Shown piece by piece: positions 1 through 9,419 of a stretch of DNA of 64,000 nt. Positions within the stretch are counted from its first letter, which is position 1; each line of letters begins with the position of its first letter. The position numbers and the translations under genes were made by a program. The DNA comes from Stutzerimonas stutzeri (lineage in GTDB: Bacteria > Pseudomonadota > Gammaproteobacteria > Pseudomonadales > Pseudomonadaceae): NCBI RefSeq assembly GCF_018138085.1, contig NZ_CP073105.1, forward strand, positions 1,984,001 through 2,048,000, in the 5' to 3' direction. Below the pieces are notes generated by a model. That model was not told where the DNA came from, made no database searches, and was given only the letters and a program-made list of their open reading frames with translations.

Positions 1-210
1 CCTGATGGCCGCATCGTCGTGGTCGGCCACGGCGGCACGGTGCTCAGCAGCGATGACCAGGGACGGACGTTCAAGCTATTCAGCAGACCCGATCGGCGCT
101 CCTTGTCGGGCGTGGTCGCCAACCCGGACGGCAATCTGGTCCTCGTCGGCCAGAGCGGCGCCAGGGTCGTTTCACCGACCGGCGCCAACCTGCCTGCACA
201 ACAACAATAA
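1..210 (+). CDS. YCF48-like beta-propeller protein, 3' end only
   Basis: The gene enters from outside the window; 69 codons are visible before the TAA at 208-210. The frame reads PDGRIVVVGHGGTVLSSDDQG, followed by a second similar segment (NPDGNLVLVGQSGARVVS). These are BNR/YCF48-type repeats, with short beta-strands and a G-x-x-G-x-V/L-x-x-S pattern. Such proteins are usually exported beta-propellers. Only 12 bases separate the stop from the RND permease start, so the two are almost certainly co-transcribed. In pseudomonads YCF48-like proteins commonly sit beside MMPL/RND permeases (family knowledge), which suggests a periplasmic partner of that transporter. The N-terminus and any signal peptide lie outside the window. 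Confidence 0.6.
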   Translation, partial: PDGRIVVVGHGGTVLSSDDQGRTFKLFSRPDRRSLSGVVANPDGNLVLVGQSGARVVSPTGANLPAQQQ

Positions 211-222
211 GCCGGAGCCAAC

Positions 223-2577
223 ATGACCAAGCATCAGCAGAAGCCGGCGTCTTTTCTAGAGCGCCTGATCTTCAACAATCGTCCGGCGGTGATTCTGATC
301 TGCCTGTTGATCAGCATATTCCTCTTCTACCAGGCGGCGCAGGTTCGTCCTTCGACCAGCTTCGAGAAGATGATCCCGCTGGGCCATCCCTACATTCAGA
401 ACATGCTCCAGCACCGGGATGATCTGGCCAACCTGGGCAACACGGTGCGCATATCCGTGGCGGCGAAGGATGGCGACATCTTCTCCAAGGAGTACATGGA
501 GACACTGCGTCAGATCCATGACGAGGTGTTCTACATCCAGGGCGTCGATCGTTCCAACATGAAGTCGCTGTGGAGCCCCAGTGTCCGCTGGACCGAGGTT
601 ACCGAGCAGGGCTTCGCCGGTGGCGAGGTCATCCCGCAGACCTACGACGGTTCGCCGGAAAGTCTCGACGACCTGCGCAGCAACATCCTCAAGTCCGGAC
701 AGATCGGCCGGCTGGTGGCCAACGACTTCAAGTCCAGCATTATCGACGTGCCGCTGATGGAGTCCTATTCGGACCCGGATGACCGCAGCAAGCAGATCAA
801 GCTCGATTACCAGAAGTTCTCCCATGAGCTGGAAGAAAAGATCCGTGACAAGTACCAGGCGCAGAACCCGAATGTGGAAATCCACATCATCGGCTTCGCC
901 AAGAAGGTCGGCGACCTGATCGATGGTCTGGTTGGCGTCGCGCTGTTCTTCTTCGTCGCCATCGGCATCACCCTGGCGTTGCTGCTGTGGTTCACCCGCT
1001 GCATCAAGAGCACCATCGCGGTGGTGGTGACCACCCTGATCGCTGTTGCCTGGCAGCTCGGCTTGCTGCACACGCTGGGTTTCGGTCTCGATCCCTATTC
1101 GATGCTGGTGCCGTTCCTGGTCTTCGCTATCGGTATTTCCCACGGTGTACAGAAGATCAACGGCATCGCCATGGCTTCAGGGGAAACCAATGACCCGCTG
1201 TCAGCGGCGCGCCTGGCGTTCCGCCAGCTGTTCATTCCCGGCATGGTGGCGTTGGCCTCGGACGCTGTGGGTTTCGTGACCCTGTTGCTGATCGACATCG
1301 GCGTAATCCGTGAGCTGGCCATCGGTGCGTCCCTGGGCGTGGCGGTGATCATCCTGACCAACCTGATCCTGTTGCCGGTGGCGATTTCCTACCTGGGTAT
1401 CAGCCAGCGTGCGGTCAAGCAGGCGCGGGAAGAGGCTGCGCGCAACCATCCGTTCTGGCGTGCCCTGGCGAACTTCGCCAGCCCGACGGTTGCGCCGATC
1501 TCTATCGTCATTGCGCTGTTGGCGGTCGGCGGTGGGCTCTGGTATGGCCAGAACCTGAAGATAGGCGACCTCGACCAGGGCGCTCCGGAATTGCACCCGG
1601 ATTCTCGCTACAACCTCGATAACGATTTCGTGATCCGCAACTACTCGACCAGTTCCGACGTGCTGGTGGTGATGGTCAAGACGGCGCCCGAAGGCTGTGC
1701 CCATTACGACACGCTGGCGGCAATGGACGAGCTGATGTGGCGGATGGAAAACACCGAGGGCGTGCAATCGGCGGTCTCGATGGTGACCGTCGCGCGGCAA
1801 AGCATCAAAGGCATGAACGAGGGCAGCCTGAAATGGGAAACGCTGTCGCGTAACCAGTTCGTGCTCAACAGCTCCATCGCCCGTGCCGAAGGCATGTACA
1901 ACAGTGATTGCTCGCTGGCGCCGGTGCTGGTGTTCCTCAACGACCATAAGGCGGAGACGCTGGATCACGTGGTGTCCGTTGCTCGCGATTTTGCCGAGCA
2001 AAACAACCGTGAAGGGCTGGAGTTCGTCCTTGCTGCCGGTAACGCCGGGATCGAGGCGGCCACCAACGAGGTCATCGCCGCGTCCGAGACGACCATGCTG
2101 ATCGCGGTCTACGCCGCTGTGAGCTTCATGTGCCTGCTGACGTTCCGCTCCGTGGCGGCGACGCTCTGCGTGATCCTGCCGCTGGTGCTGACCTCGATTC
2201 TGGGCAATGCGCTGATGGCCTTCATGGGGATCGGTGTGAAGGTCGCGACGCTGCCGGTGATCGCCTTGGGCGTGGGTATCGGCGTGGACTACGGCATCTA
2301 CATCTACAGCCGCCTGGAATCCTACCTGCGCCAGGGCCTGACGCTGCAGGAAGCCTATTACCAGACCCTGAAAACCACCGGCAAGGCGGTGATCTTCACC
2401 GGCATCTGCCTGGCGATCGGGGTGTTCACCTGGGTCTTCTCGGCGATCAAGTTCCAGGCCGACATGGGCTTGATGCTGACCTTCATGTTCCTCTGGAACA
2501 TGGTCGGCGCGATCTGGCTGCTGCCGGCACTGGCACGCTTCCTGATCAAACCGGAGAAGCTGCGGCAGAAGGCGTGA
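223..2577 (+). CDS. RND/MMPL-family transporter permease (HAE3-like)
   Basis: Predicted 784-residue inner-membrane permease. It has the duplicated layout of MMPL/RND proteins: a TM helix near residue 25, a large periplasmic loop to about 230, a block of five TM helices (about 230-400), a second TM near 425-445, another periplasmic loop, and a last helix block (about 625-770). Repeated motifs of the family are visible, for example GVGIGVDYGIYIYSR near the second block and AIGISHGVQKINGIA in the first. The length fits the hydrophobe/amphiphile exporter-3 type rather than the roughly 1,040-residue HAE1 pumps, and no membrane-fusion protein is adjacent. The start follows the YCF48-like stop by 12 bases with GGAGCC upstream. 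The substrate cannot be read from the sequence; lipids or other hydrophobic molecules are typical for the family. Confidence 0.8.
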   Translation: MTKHQQKPASFLERLIFNNRPAVILICLLISIFLFYQAAQVRPSTSFEKMIPLGHPYIQNMLQHRDDLANLGNTVRISVAAKDGDIFSKEYMETLRQIHDEVFYIQGVDRSNMKSLWSPSVRWTEVTEQGFAGGEVIPQTYDGSPESLDDLRSNILKSGQIGRLVANDFKSSIIDVPLMESYSDPDDRSKQIKLDYQKFSHELEEKIRDKYQAQNPNVEIHIIGFAKKVGDLIDGLVGVALFFFVAIGITLALLLWFTRCIKSTIAVVVTTLIAVAWQLGLLHTLGFGLDPYSMLVPFLVFAIGISHGVQKINGIAMASGETNDPLSAARLAFRQLFIPGMVALASDAVGFVTLLLIDIGVIRELAIGASLGVAVIILTNLILLPVAISYLGISQRAVKQAREEAARNHPFWRALANFASPTVAPISIVIALLAVGGGLWYGQNLKIGDLDQGAPELHPDSRYNLDNDFVIRNYSTSSDVLVVMVKTAPEGCAHYDTLAAMDELMWRMENTEGVQSAVSMVTVARQSIKGMNEGSLKWETLSRNQFVLNSSIARAEGMYNSDCSLAPVLVFLNDHKAETLDHVVSVARDFAEQNNREGLEFVLAAGNAGIEAATNEVIAASETTMLIAVYAAVSFMCLLTFRSVAATLCVILPLVLTSILGNALMAFMGIGVKVATLPVIALGVGIGVDYGIYIYSRLESYLRQGLTLQEAYYQTLKTTGKAVIFTGICLAIGVFTWVFSAIKFQADMGLMLTFMFLWNMVGAIWLLPALARFLIKPEKLRQKA

Positions 2578-2590
2578 TGCTCTCGTAGCG

Positions 2591-2625
2591 AAAAAAACCG
2601 CGGCCCCAGGGTCGCGGTTTTTTTT
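2591..2625 (+). terminator. Rho-independent terminator after the RND permease
   Basis: Stem CCGCG (2598-2602) pairs with CGCGG (2613-2617) and extends through an A-run (2591-2597) and a T-run (2618-2625). It lies 14 bases after the permease stop. The A-run makes it potentially bidirectional, so it could also stop readthrough from nuoN on the other strand. Confidence 0.85.
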
Positions 2626-3008
2626 GCTGGCAGCCTTGAGCGCGGGCTATTCGGCACGGCTTTGCACGCTGCTTGGCACTTGGTGTGACTAGAGGCGCCT
2701 CAGGGTCTGGCGCCTCCTTTGGCATTGGGCCACCTGCGCAATGCATCGCGCATCCAGCCGACGAGGACAGGAGGCTTCCAGCGCGAAGTCTATGCCCATT
2801 CCTATCGAGACGAGCTTCGCGCCCAATCAAGTAACAGCGAAGCGCCGTTTCGAGGGTGATGGTCTGGCTGGTCAGTGTGCAGTGGTAAGGTCCCGTGGCT
2901 TGTCATCGCGCGGCTCGTGTCAGGGATGAGCGCCTATCGTTGCATCACGACCTCTCCGGTTGCGCAAATGCCGCCTAGCGCAACCCATCCATCACCTCTG
3001 GCCACCAG
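2626..3008. other. Intergenic region between convergent RND permease and nuoN
   Basis: About 380 bases without a convincing gene; the short open frames here lack ribosome-binding sites and recognisable products. The only clear structure is a perfect 8-bp hairpin, GAGGCGCC (2692-2699) with GGCGCCTC (2709-2716). It has no long T-run on either side and could be a weak nuo transcript end. Confidence 0.5.
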
Positions 3009-4475
3009 CTATACAGCGGCAAGCCCTGCATGCTGGACCAGTTCCAGCAACGGCTGCGGGTAGACGCCGAGGAAGAAGGCCAGCACGGCAATCGCCAATA
3101 GCATGATGCCGCCGGCACGCTGACCCCAGTTCGACGGGGCATCGTGACGGCGGATGCCCGGCTCGACCAGATACAGCGTCACCACCACCCGCAGATAGTA
3201 AAACAGGCCCACGGCGCTGCCGATGATCAAGGCGCCCAGCAACCACCACAGCTGCGACTCGACCCCGGATGCGATGACGTAGAACTTGCCCACGAAGCCC
3301 GCCGTCAGTGGAATCCCGGCAAGCGACAGCATCATCACGGTAAGCACCGCGGTGAGGTAGGGCCGACGCCAGAACAGGCCGCGGTACTCGTACAGCGCGT
3401 CCGCATCGCGCCCTTTGTAGGGGCTCGACATCAGGCTGACCACGCCGAACGCACCGAGGGTGGTGAGCAGATAGGTCACCAGATAAACGCCAATGGCCTC
3501 GACCGCCAAGCCCTTGCTGGCGATGAACGCGACCAGCAGGTAGCCGAAGTGGGCGATGGACGAATAACCCAGCAGGCGCTTGAGATTGCTCTGGTTCAGC
3601 GCCAGCAGGTTACCCATCAGGATCGACGCGATGGCGATCAGGCTCAGCGCTTCGTTCAGCCAGCCACCGCTGGTTGCGGGCGACAGTTGATACAGGCGCA
3701 GCAGCACCGCGAACACCGCCACCTTGCTGGCAGTCGCCAGAAAGGCCGCGACCGGTGCCGGCGCGCCTTCGTAGACGTCGGGTGTCCACAGATGAAAGGG
3801 CGCGAGCGAAAGCTTGAAGCCCAGACCGACCAGCATCATGCCGATGCCGGCCTGCACCAGGATGGACGAGCCTTGCGCCGCCAGGCTGGCGCCGATGCCG
3901 GTGAAATCGAGACTGCCCGATTCGGCATAGAGCAGTGCCATGCCGAACAGCATGAAGGCGCTGCCGGCGCCGGACAGCACCATGTATTTGATTCCGGCTT
4001 CCAGCGAGCGCTTGTTGAAGAAGGCATAGGCAACCAACCCGTAGACCGGCACCGAGAGCAACTCCAGTCCAATGAAGAGCCCCGCCAAGTGTTGCGTGCT
4101 GACCAGCACCAATCCTCCCGCGGCCGCCAGCGACATCAGCAGGAAGAGCTCCTCGCGATTGCCCGGAAATCCTTCCGAATCGGCTTCGCCGAGATAGGCA
4201 TGCGCCAGCGTCACGCAGGCCAGGGTCGCGACCAGCACGAGAGCCGAATAGAAGTAGGCGAATGCATCCAGCCGCAGCATGGGCGTGACGTTCAGCGAGC
4301 CCACTTGCAGCGCTGGCACGATCGAAAGCAGCGCAAGCGTCAGGCCAGCGGAGGTGACGACGAAGGTGAGGCCGTAGTGGCGTCGCCAGGCGATCGTCAA
4401 CATGACCGCGATGGCGGTGGCGCCGGTGATCAGCAGCGGTAGCAGGGCGATGATGTATTGATGATTCAATTGCAT
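3009..4475 (-). CDS. nuoN: NADH-quinone oxidoreductase subunit N
   Basis: 488-residue antiporter-like membrane subunit of complex I, one of the three proton-channel subunits (L, M, N). It is almost entirely transmembrane helices and carries the proton_antipo_M core, including LLGYSSIAHFGYLLVAF and a lysine-containing helix at SLAPFHLWTPDVYEGAP. The start is set at MQLNHQYIIALL (4475), because the open frame upstream encodes a basic non-homologous tail. Last gene of the 13-gene nuo operon, starting 8 bases after nuoM. Confidence 0.95.
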   Translation of the reverse strand: MQLNHQYIIALLPLLITGATAIAVMLTIAWRRHYGLTFVVTSAGLTLALLSIVPALQVGSLNVTPMLRLDAFAYFYSALVLVATLACVTLAHAYLGEADSEGFPGNREELFLLMSLAAAGGLVLVSTQHLAGLFIGLELLSVPVYGLVAYAFFNKRSLEAGIKYMVLSGAGSAFMLFGMALLYAESGSLDFTGIGASLAAQGSSILVQAGIGMMLVGLGFKLSLAPFHLWTPDVYEGAPAPVAAFLATASKVAVFAVLLRLYQLSPATSGGWLNEALSLIAIASILMGNLLALNQSNLKRLLGYSSIAHFGYLLVAFIASKGLAVEAIGVYLVTYLLTTLGAFGVVSLMSSPYKGRDADALYEYRGLFWRRPYLTAVLTVMMLSLAGIPLTAGFVGKFYVIASGVESQLWWLLGALIIGSAVGLFYYLRVVVTLYLVEPGIRRHDAPSNWGQRAGGIMLLAIAVLAFFLGVYPQPLLELVQHAGLAAV

Positions 4476-4483
4476 AGCGGTTA

Positions 4484-6013
4484 CTACCGGGCCGAAACGG
4501 TTGGGGAGAAAGCGGCATCTAGCCATTGCTGCACACCGCTGATGGTGGCGTGCGAGGTGTCGAACACCCTCTGTGGGAACACGCCCAGCAGGACCAGCAG
4601 CAGCGCCAGGACCAGCACCATGGACACCTCGCGCCCATCCAGGCCCTGTAGCATCCCCTCTGCACGGGACGGGCCGAAGTAGGCACGGTGGATCATCGCC
4701 AGCGAGTAGACCGACGAGAGCACCAGGCCGAAGGTCGCGATCACCACCACCAAGGGCGAATCGGCAAAGGCGCCGAACAGCACTACGAACTCACCGATGA
4801 AGTTGCCGGTGCCCGGCAGGCCCAGCGAGGCGGCGGCGAAGAACAGGCTCAGTGGAGGAAGCCACGGCAGGCGCGACCAGAGGCCGCCCATTTCGCGCAT
4901 GTCCCGGGTATGCAGGCGTTCATAGAGCTGACCGCTGAGGATGAACAGCGCCGCCGCCGAAAGGCCGTGGGCGATCATCAGCACCACGGCGCCTTGCAAT
5001 GCGAGTTGGCTGCCCGAGTAGATCCCGATCAGCACGAAGCCCATGTGCGAGACGCTGGAATAGGCGATCAATCGCTTGATGTCGGTCTGTGCGAACGAGA
5101 GCAGGGCGCCATAGAAAATGCCGAGCAGCCCCAGCCCCATGGCGATCGGTGCGAAGTCCATCGAGGCCTCGGGGAACAGCGGGAGGGCGAAGCGGATCAT
5201 GCCGTAGGCGGCCGTCTTCAGCAGGATGCCGGCCAGGTCGACCGAGCCCGCTGTCGGCGCCTGGGCATGGGCGTCTGGCAACCAGGAATGGAACGGCACG
5301 ATGGGAAACTTCACCGCAAAGGCGATGAAGAAGCCCAGCATCAGCAGGTACTCGATGCCCGGCGCCAGCTCGGCCTTGAGCAGCAGTTCGTAGTCGAAGG
5401 TCAGGGTGCCGGTGTTGTGGTAATTGACCAGGACCAGCCCGAGGATCGCCACCAGCATGATCAAACCGCTGGCCTGGGTGTAGATGAAGAATTTGGTTGC
5501 CGCATTGATCCGCGAACGCTTGCCTTCGGCGCTATGACCCCAGAGTGCGATGAGGAAATACATCGGCACCAGCATCATTTCCCAGAAAAAGAAGAACAGG
5601 AACAGGTCGAGCGCGAGGAACACCCCGACCACGCCGCCAAGGATCCACATCAGGTTCAGGTGGAAGAAGCCGACGTGGCGCTGGATCTCTTTCCAGGAAC
5701 AGAGCACCGAGAGCACGCCGAGCAGTCCGGTCAGTATGACCATCAGCAGCGACAGGCCATCGAGCGCCAGGTGCAGGTTGATGCCGAAGCGCTCGATCCA
5801 GACGTGCTTGAACTGCAGCGCCCAGTTGGCCTCGGCGCCAGGAGCGGGGGCCAGCTGATAATTGCCGGTTGCCCACAGCCAGAGGCCGATCGCGAGCAGC
5901 AGCGCCATGGTGAGCAGGGCGATCCAGCGTGGCAGGCTTTTGTCGAATTGCTCGACGAGCCAGCAGAGCAGGCCGCCGATGAAGGGAATCAGGATTAACC
6001 AGGGCAGAATCAC
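4484..6013 (-). CDS. nuoM: NADH-quinone oxidoreductase subunit M
   Basis: 509-residue proton-translocating membrane subunit of complex I. Conserved signatures include the glutamate-bearing LFFFFFWEMMLVPMYFL helix and FHSWLPDAHAQAPTAGSVDLAGILLKTAAYG split across two helices, followed by KRLIAYSSVSHMGF. The start is a GTG at 6013, giving the expected N-terminus (M)ILPWLILIPF, with AAGGA a few bases upstream. The longer open frame adds a cysteine-rich tail that is not NuoM. It follows nuoL by 22 bases. Confidence 0.95.
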   Translation of the reverse strand: MILPWLILIPFIGGLLCWLVEQFDKSLPRWIALLTMALLLAIGLWLWATGNYQLAPAPGAEANWALQFKHVWIERFGINLHLALDGLSLLMVILTGLLGVLSVLCSWKEIQRHVGFFHLNLMWILGGVVGVFLALDLFLFFFFWEMMLVPMYFLIALWGHSAEGKRSRINAATKFFIYTQASGLIMLVAILGLVLVNYHNTGTLTFDYELLLKAELAPGIEYLLMLGFFIAFAVKFPIVPFHSWLPDAHAQAPTAGSVDLAGILLKTAAYGMIRFALPLFPEASMDFAPIAMGLGLLGIFYGALLSFAQTDIKRLIAYSSVSHMGFVLIGIYSGSQLALQGAVVLMIAHGLSAAALFILSGQLYERLHTRDMREMGGLWSRLPWLPPLSLFFAAASLGLPGTGNFIGEFVVLFGAFADSPLVVVIATFGLVLSSVYSLAMIHRAYFGPSRAEGMLQGLDGREVSMVLVLALLLVLLGVFPQRVFDTSHATISGVQQWLDAAFSPTVSAR

Positions 6014-6035
6014 GGGTTCGAGTCCTTGCGCAGAT

Positions 6036-7880
6036 TCAGAGCAGAACGACGCCGAGCAACAGCACGGCTCCGCCAACGATGGACAGGGCGTACCAGCGCA
6101 ACTGGCCGGTTTCGCTGCGGCTCAACAGGGCATGGCCACCACGTGCCGTACGCGGAATCAGGCCGATGGTGGCATCGACAGGATCGCGGGCGAGCAGCCG
6201 GGTCAGCCACAGATAGGGCTGGACGAAGAGCTTGTCGTAGAGCCAGTCGAAGCCCCAGGCGGCGTACCACCAGGCCGTCAGGAAGCGCCCGGGCGCGCTC
6301 TGCGCCAATGCAGTCACCAGGCCACGCTTGCCGAGGAACAGCATGGCGGCGAGCAGGATGCCGGCCAGGGCGATGGCCCCTGAAGCGATTTCCAGACTGT
6401 GCTTGGCTTCACCGCCGGCATGCCCGACGCTTTCCGGCAGGACTCCGGCCAGCGGCGGCGCGATCAAGGCGCCGACGAACGTCGACAGCAGGATCAGCAC
6501 CACCAGCGGCACGCTGTGTGCCATACCGTGGCCGGCGTGGGCCTCGACCTTCGCTTCGCCGTGGAAGGCGATGAAGATCAGTCGGAAGGTGTACAGCGAG
6601 GTCAGGAAAGCGCCCGCCAAGCCGGCGTAGAGTAAACCGCTGTGACCGCTGGCGAAGGCTTCCCAGAGAATCTCGTCCTTGGAATAGAAACCGGCGGTGA
6701 CCAGTGGCAACGCCGCCAGCGCCGAGCCGCCGACGATGAAGCTCGCGTAGGCCAGCGGCAGTTTCCGCCACAGCCCGCCCATCCTGAAAATGTTCTGCTC
6801 GTGATGGCAGGCGTGGATCACCGCGCCGGAGGCGAGGAACAGCAGGGCCTTGAAGAACGCGTGGGTCATCAGGTGGAAAATCGCCGCGTCCCAGGCACCG
6901 ACGCCGAGCGCCAGGAACATGTAGCCGATCTGGCTCATGGTCGAGTAGGCGAGGATGCGCTTGATGTCGGTCTGCACCAGCGCGGCGAAGCCCGCCAGTA
7001 CCAGCGTCACACCGCCGACGATGCCGACCAGCTCGTGCACGTCCGGTGCGAGCAGGAACAGTCCGTGGGTGCGGGCGATCAGGTAGACGCCGGCGGTGAC
7101 CATGGTTGCCGCATGGATCAGCGCGGAAACCGGGGTCGGACCGGCCATGGCATCGGCCAGCCAGGTCTGCAGCGGCAGCTGCGCCGACTTGCCGACCGCG
7201 CCGCCGAGCAGTGCCAGGGTCGCCAACGTGATCCAGAGATCGCCGCTGGCGAACTTCTGCGGCGCCAGCACCAGCAGCTGCTGGATATCCAGCGTGCCGA
7301 GCTGGACGAAGAGGATGAACAGACCGAAGGCCATCAGCACGTCGCCGATGCGAGTCACGATGAAGGCCTTGAGCGCGGCATTACCGTTCTTGCGCTCCTT
7401 GAAGTAGAAGCCGATCAGCAGATACGAGCACAGTCCGACGCCTTCCCAGCCGAAGTACAGCAGCAGCAGGTTGTCGCCCAGTACCAGCAGCAACATGCTG
7501 AAAATGAACAGGTTGGTGTAGGCGAAAAAGCGCGAGTAGCCCTCTTCACCGCGCATGTACCAGCTGGCGAACAGGTGGATGAGAAAGCCCACCCCGGTCA
7601 CCACGCCGAGCATCGTAAGTGACAAACCGTCCAGGTGCAGGCCGAAGGCGACGCTGAAACCCGCCACGTCCAGCCACTGCCAGAGGTGCTGGGTAAACAC
7701 GCCATCGACGGGCGGCGTGGTATTGAACTGCCAGATGCACAGCGCCGCGATCAGCGCCGACAGGCCGACCGAGCCGACGCCGATCGTGGCGGCGAGGTTT
7801 TCGGATATCCGTCCGCGCGAGAAGGCCAGCAGGAAGTAGCCGAGCAGCGGAAAAACGAAGGTCAGGAATAATAGGTTCAT
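6036..7880 (-). CDS. nuoL: NADH-quinone oxidoreductase subunit L
   Basis: 614-residue antiporter-like subunit of complex I, with a large N-terminal proton-channel domain and a C-terminal extension that forms the lateral helix in the family. Visible motifs: [21 protein letters not shown] (about residues 130-150), [20 protein letters not shown] and [20 protein letters not shown]. The ATG at 7880 ([10 protein letters not shown]) overlaps the nuoK stop by four bases, so the two are translationally coupled. A longer open frame running to 8567 is only readthrough in the same frame. Confidence 0.95.
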   Translation of the reverse strand: MNLLFLTFVFPLLGYFLLAFSRGRISENLAATIGVGSVGLSALIAALCIWQFNTTPPVDGVFTQHLWQWLDVAGFSVAFGLHLDGLSLTMLGVVTGVGFLIHLFASWYMRGEEGYSRFFAYTNLFIFSMLLLVLGDNLLLLYFGWEGVGLCSYLLIGFYFKERKNGNAALKAFIVTRIGDVLMAFGLFILFVQLGTLDIQQLLVLAPQKFASGDLWITLATLALLGGAVGKSAQLPLQTWLADAMAGPTPVSALIHAATMVTAGVYLIARTHGLFLLAPDVHELVGIVGGVTLVLAGFAALVQTDIKRILAYSTMSQIGYMFLALGVGAWDAAIFHLMTHAFFKALLFLASGAVIHACHHEQNIFRMGGLWRKLPLAYASFIVGGSALAALPLVTAGFYSKDEILWEAFASGHSGLLYAGLAGAFLTSLYTFRLIFIAFHGEAKVEAHAGHGMAHSVPLVVLILLSTFVGALIAPPLAGVLPESVGHAGGEAKHSLEIASGAIALAGILLAAMLFLGKRGLVTALAQSAPGRFLTAWWYAAWGFDWLYDKLFVQPYLWLTRLLARDPVDATIGLIPRTARGGHALLSRSETGQLRWYALSIVGGAVLLLGVVLL

Positions 7881-8185
7881 CCGCGCATCTCGCTTGCAGC
7901 ATCGACATCGAGGGTGTTGAAGCGGCGGTACAGCTGCAGCAGGATCGCCAGGCCAATGGCGGCCTCGGCGGCAGCCAGCGTGATTACCAGGATGAACATG
8001 ATCTGCCCATCGGGTTGCCCCCAGCGACTGCCGGCCACGACGAAGGCGAGGCCCGTGGCGTTCATCATCACTTCCAGGCTCATCAGCATGAACAGGATAT
8101 TGCGCCGCACCATCAGGCCGACCAGCCCCAGGCAGAACAGCAAGGCGGCAACGGCCAGACCGTGCTCCATCGGTATTGAGTGCAT
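7877..8185 (-). CDS. nuoK: NADH-quinone oxidoreductase subunit K
   Basis: 102-residue three-helix membrane subunit of complex I. It carries the conserved acidic residues used in proton transfer, visible in [15 protein letters not shown] (helix 2) and [19 protein letters not shown] (helix 3). The N-terminus [10 protein letters not shown] matches the family better than the internal Met6. It lies 3 bases after nuoJ and overlaps nuoL by 4. Confidence 0.95.
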   Translation of the reverse strand: MHSIPMEHGLAVAALLFCLGLVGLMVRRNILFMLMSLEVMMNATGLAFVVAGSRWGQPDGQIMFILVITLAAAEAAIGLAILLQLYRRFNTLDVDAASEMRG

Positions 8186-8188
8186 GGG

Positions 8189-8689
8189 TTACTCCTTCGC
8201 CTCGTGGCGGCCAAGGTGGAAGGCGGCGACCAGCGCTGCCAGCAGCAGCATCGAGGCCAGTTCGACGGCCAACAAATAAGGTCCGAAGAGCGCGACGCCG
8301 ACTTCTTTCGGCCCCACAGTGGTCAGCCCTGCAGGCGCGTATTCGGAGACTGAAAACAGCGCCCAGAGCAATTGAGCCAGCAGAATCGCCGCCAACAGCG
8401 ACGGGCCGAACCACACGCGAGGCGCCATCCAGCCGCGCTCCTGGCTGACGGTGTTGCGACCCAGGTTGAGCATCATCACCACGAACACGAACAGCACCAT
8501 GATGGCGCCGGCATAGACGATGACCTCGAGCGCGCCGGCAAAGGGCGCGCCGAGGCTGAAAAAGCACATCGACACGGCCAGCAGCGAGGTGATCAGGTAG
8601 AGCAGGGCATGCACCGGATTGCTACCGGTTATGACCCTCAGCGTGGCGACCACCGCCACGCCAGCGGAAAAGTAGAAAGCGAACTCCAT
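8189..8689 (-). CDS. nuoJ: NADH-quinone oxidoreductase subunit J
   Basis: 166-residue membrane subunit of complex I with five predicted helices. The GAIMVLFVFVVMMLNLG helix contains the pi-bulge region characteristic of NuoJ. GGAGCTTG lies just upstream of the ATG. The gap to nuoI upstream is unusually long (169 bases) for this operon, because a REP pair sits there. Confidence 0.93.
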   Translation of the reverse strand: MEFAFYFSAGVAVVATLRVITGSNPVHALLYLITSLLAVSMCFFSLGAPFAGALEVIVYAGAIMVLFVFVVMMLNLGRNTVSQERGWMAPRVWFGPSLLAAILLAQLLWALFSVSEYAPAGLTTVGPKEVGVALFGPYLLAVELASMLLLAALVAAFHLGRHEAKE

Positions 8690-8756
8690 TACAAGCTCCT
8701 GGAACGCTGGAAGGCTGAAAGCTGCAGGCTGAACGAAAAAGCCGTGCCCTGACCCT

Positions 8757-8816
8757 GTGGGAGCGGTCTCGACCGCGAGCTTTCAGGACCCGATTCGCGG
8801 TCAAGACCGCTCCCAC
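8757..8816. repeat. REP-type inverted repeat pair inside the nuo operon
   Basis: Two 22-base elements in inverted orientation: GTGGGAGCGGTCTCGACCGC (start of the element at 8757-8778) and its near-perfect reverse complement at 8795-8816, differing at one base. Each half is itself palindromic (GCGGTC..GACCGC). This is the standard form of pseudomonad REP doublets (REPINs). It sits between nuoI and nuoJ on the transcribed path, so the mRNA would carry a long stem-loop there. Degenerate GCTGAA/GCAGGCTGAA heptamers lie beside it at about 8709-8735. Confidence 0.85.
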
Positions 8817-8858
8817 GGATACCTGATGGCCACGGCCAGCGCTTTTCATCGACAGCCG

Positions 8859-9407
8859 TCATGGCAACAACCCCTTGACGTTGATCGGCTCCGCCTCGTT
8901 CTGCGCGGCGCCCTTGGGCTTACCGGCGATGGCCAGGCCGGAGACGCGGTAGAAGTTGTAGTCGGGGTATTTGCCGGGGCCGGAAATCAGCAGGTCTTCC
9001 TTCTCGTACACCAGGTCCTGACGCTTGTACTCGCCCATCTCGAAATCCGGGGTGAGCTGGATCGCGTTGGTCGGGCAGGCTTCTTCGCAGAGCCCGCAGA
9101 AAATGCAGCGCGAGAAGTTGATGCGGAAGAATTCCGGGTACCAGCGGCCCTCGTCGGTCTCGGCCTTCTGCAGCGAAATGCAGGCCACCGGGCAGGCCAC
9201 CGCGCAGAGGTTGCAGGCCACGCAGCGCTCCTCGCCGTCGGGGTCGCGGGTCAGCACGATGCGGCCGCGATAGCGGGGCGGCAGATAGACCGCTTCTTCC
9301 GGATATTGCAGGGTGTCGCGCTTGCGAAAGCCGTGGCTGAAAACCATTACCAGGCTGCGTAGTTGGGTGTAGGTGCCGTGCAGCACCGCGCCAATGTATT
9401 TGAACAT
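8859..9407 (-). CDS. nuoI: NADH-quinone oxidoreductase subunit I
   Basis: 182-residue peripheral-arm subunit of complex I holding two [4Fe-4S] clusters (N6a, N6b). Both ferredoxin motifs are intact: [16 protein letters not shown] and [16 protein letters not shown]. They carry electrons from NuoG toward NuoB. It starts 12 bases after nuoH, and GGAGCAAAC precedes the ATG at 9407. Confidence 0.96.
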   Translation of the reverse strand: MFKYIGAVLHGTYTQLRSLVMVFSHGFRKRDTLQYPEEAVYLPPRYRGRIVLTRDPDGEERCVACNLCAVACPVACISLQKAETDEGRWYPEFFRINFSRCIFCGLCEEACPTNAIQLTPDFEMGEYKRQDLVYEKEDLLISGPGKYPDYNFYRVSGLAIAGKPKGAAQNEAEPINVKGLLP

Positions 9408-9419
9408 CGTGTTTGCTCC

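Noticed and set aside
2546-2929. Short open frames between the RND permease and nuoN
   Set aside because: They overlap the terminator or each other, lack binding sites and show no protein-like pattern.
8376-8567. Start of nuoL at 8567 (843 codons)
   Set aside because: The extra part overlaps nuoK and nuoJ in another frame; the canonical NuoL N-terminus is at 7880.
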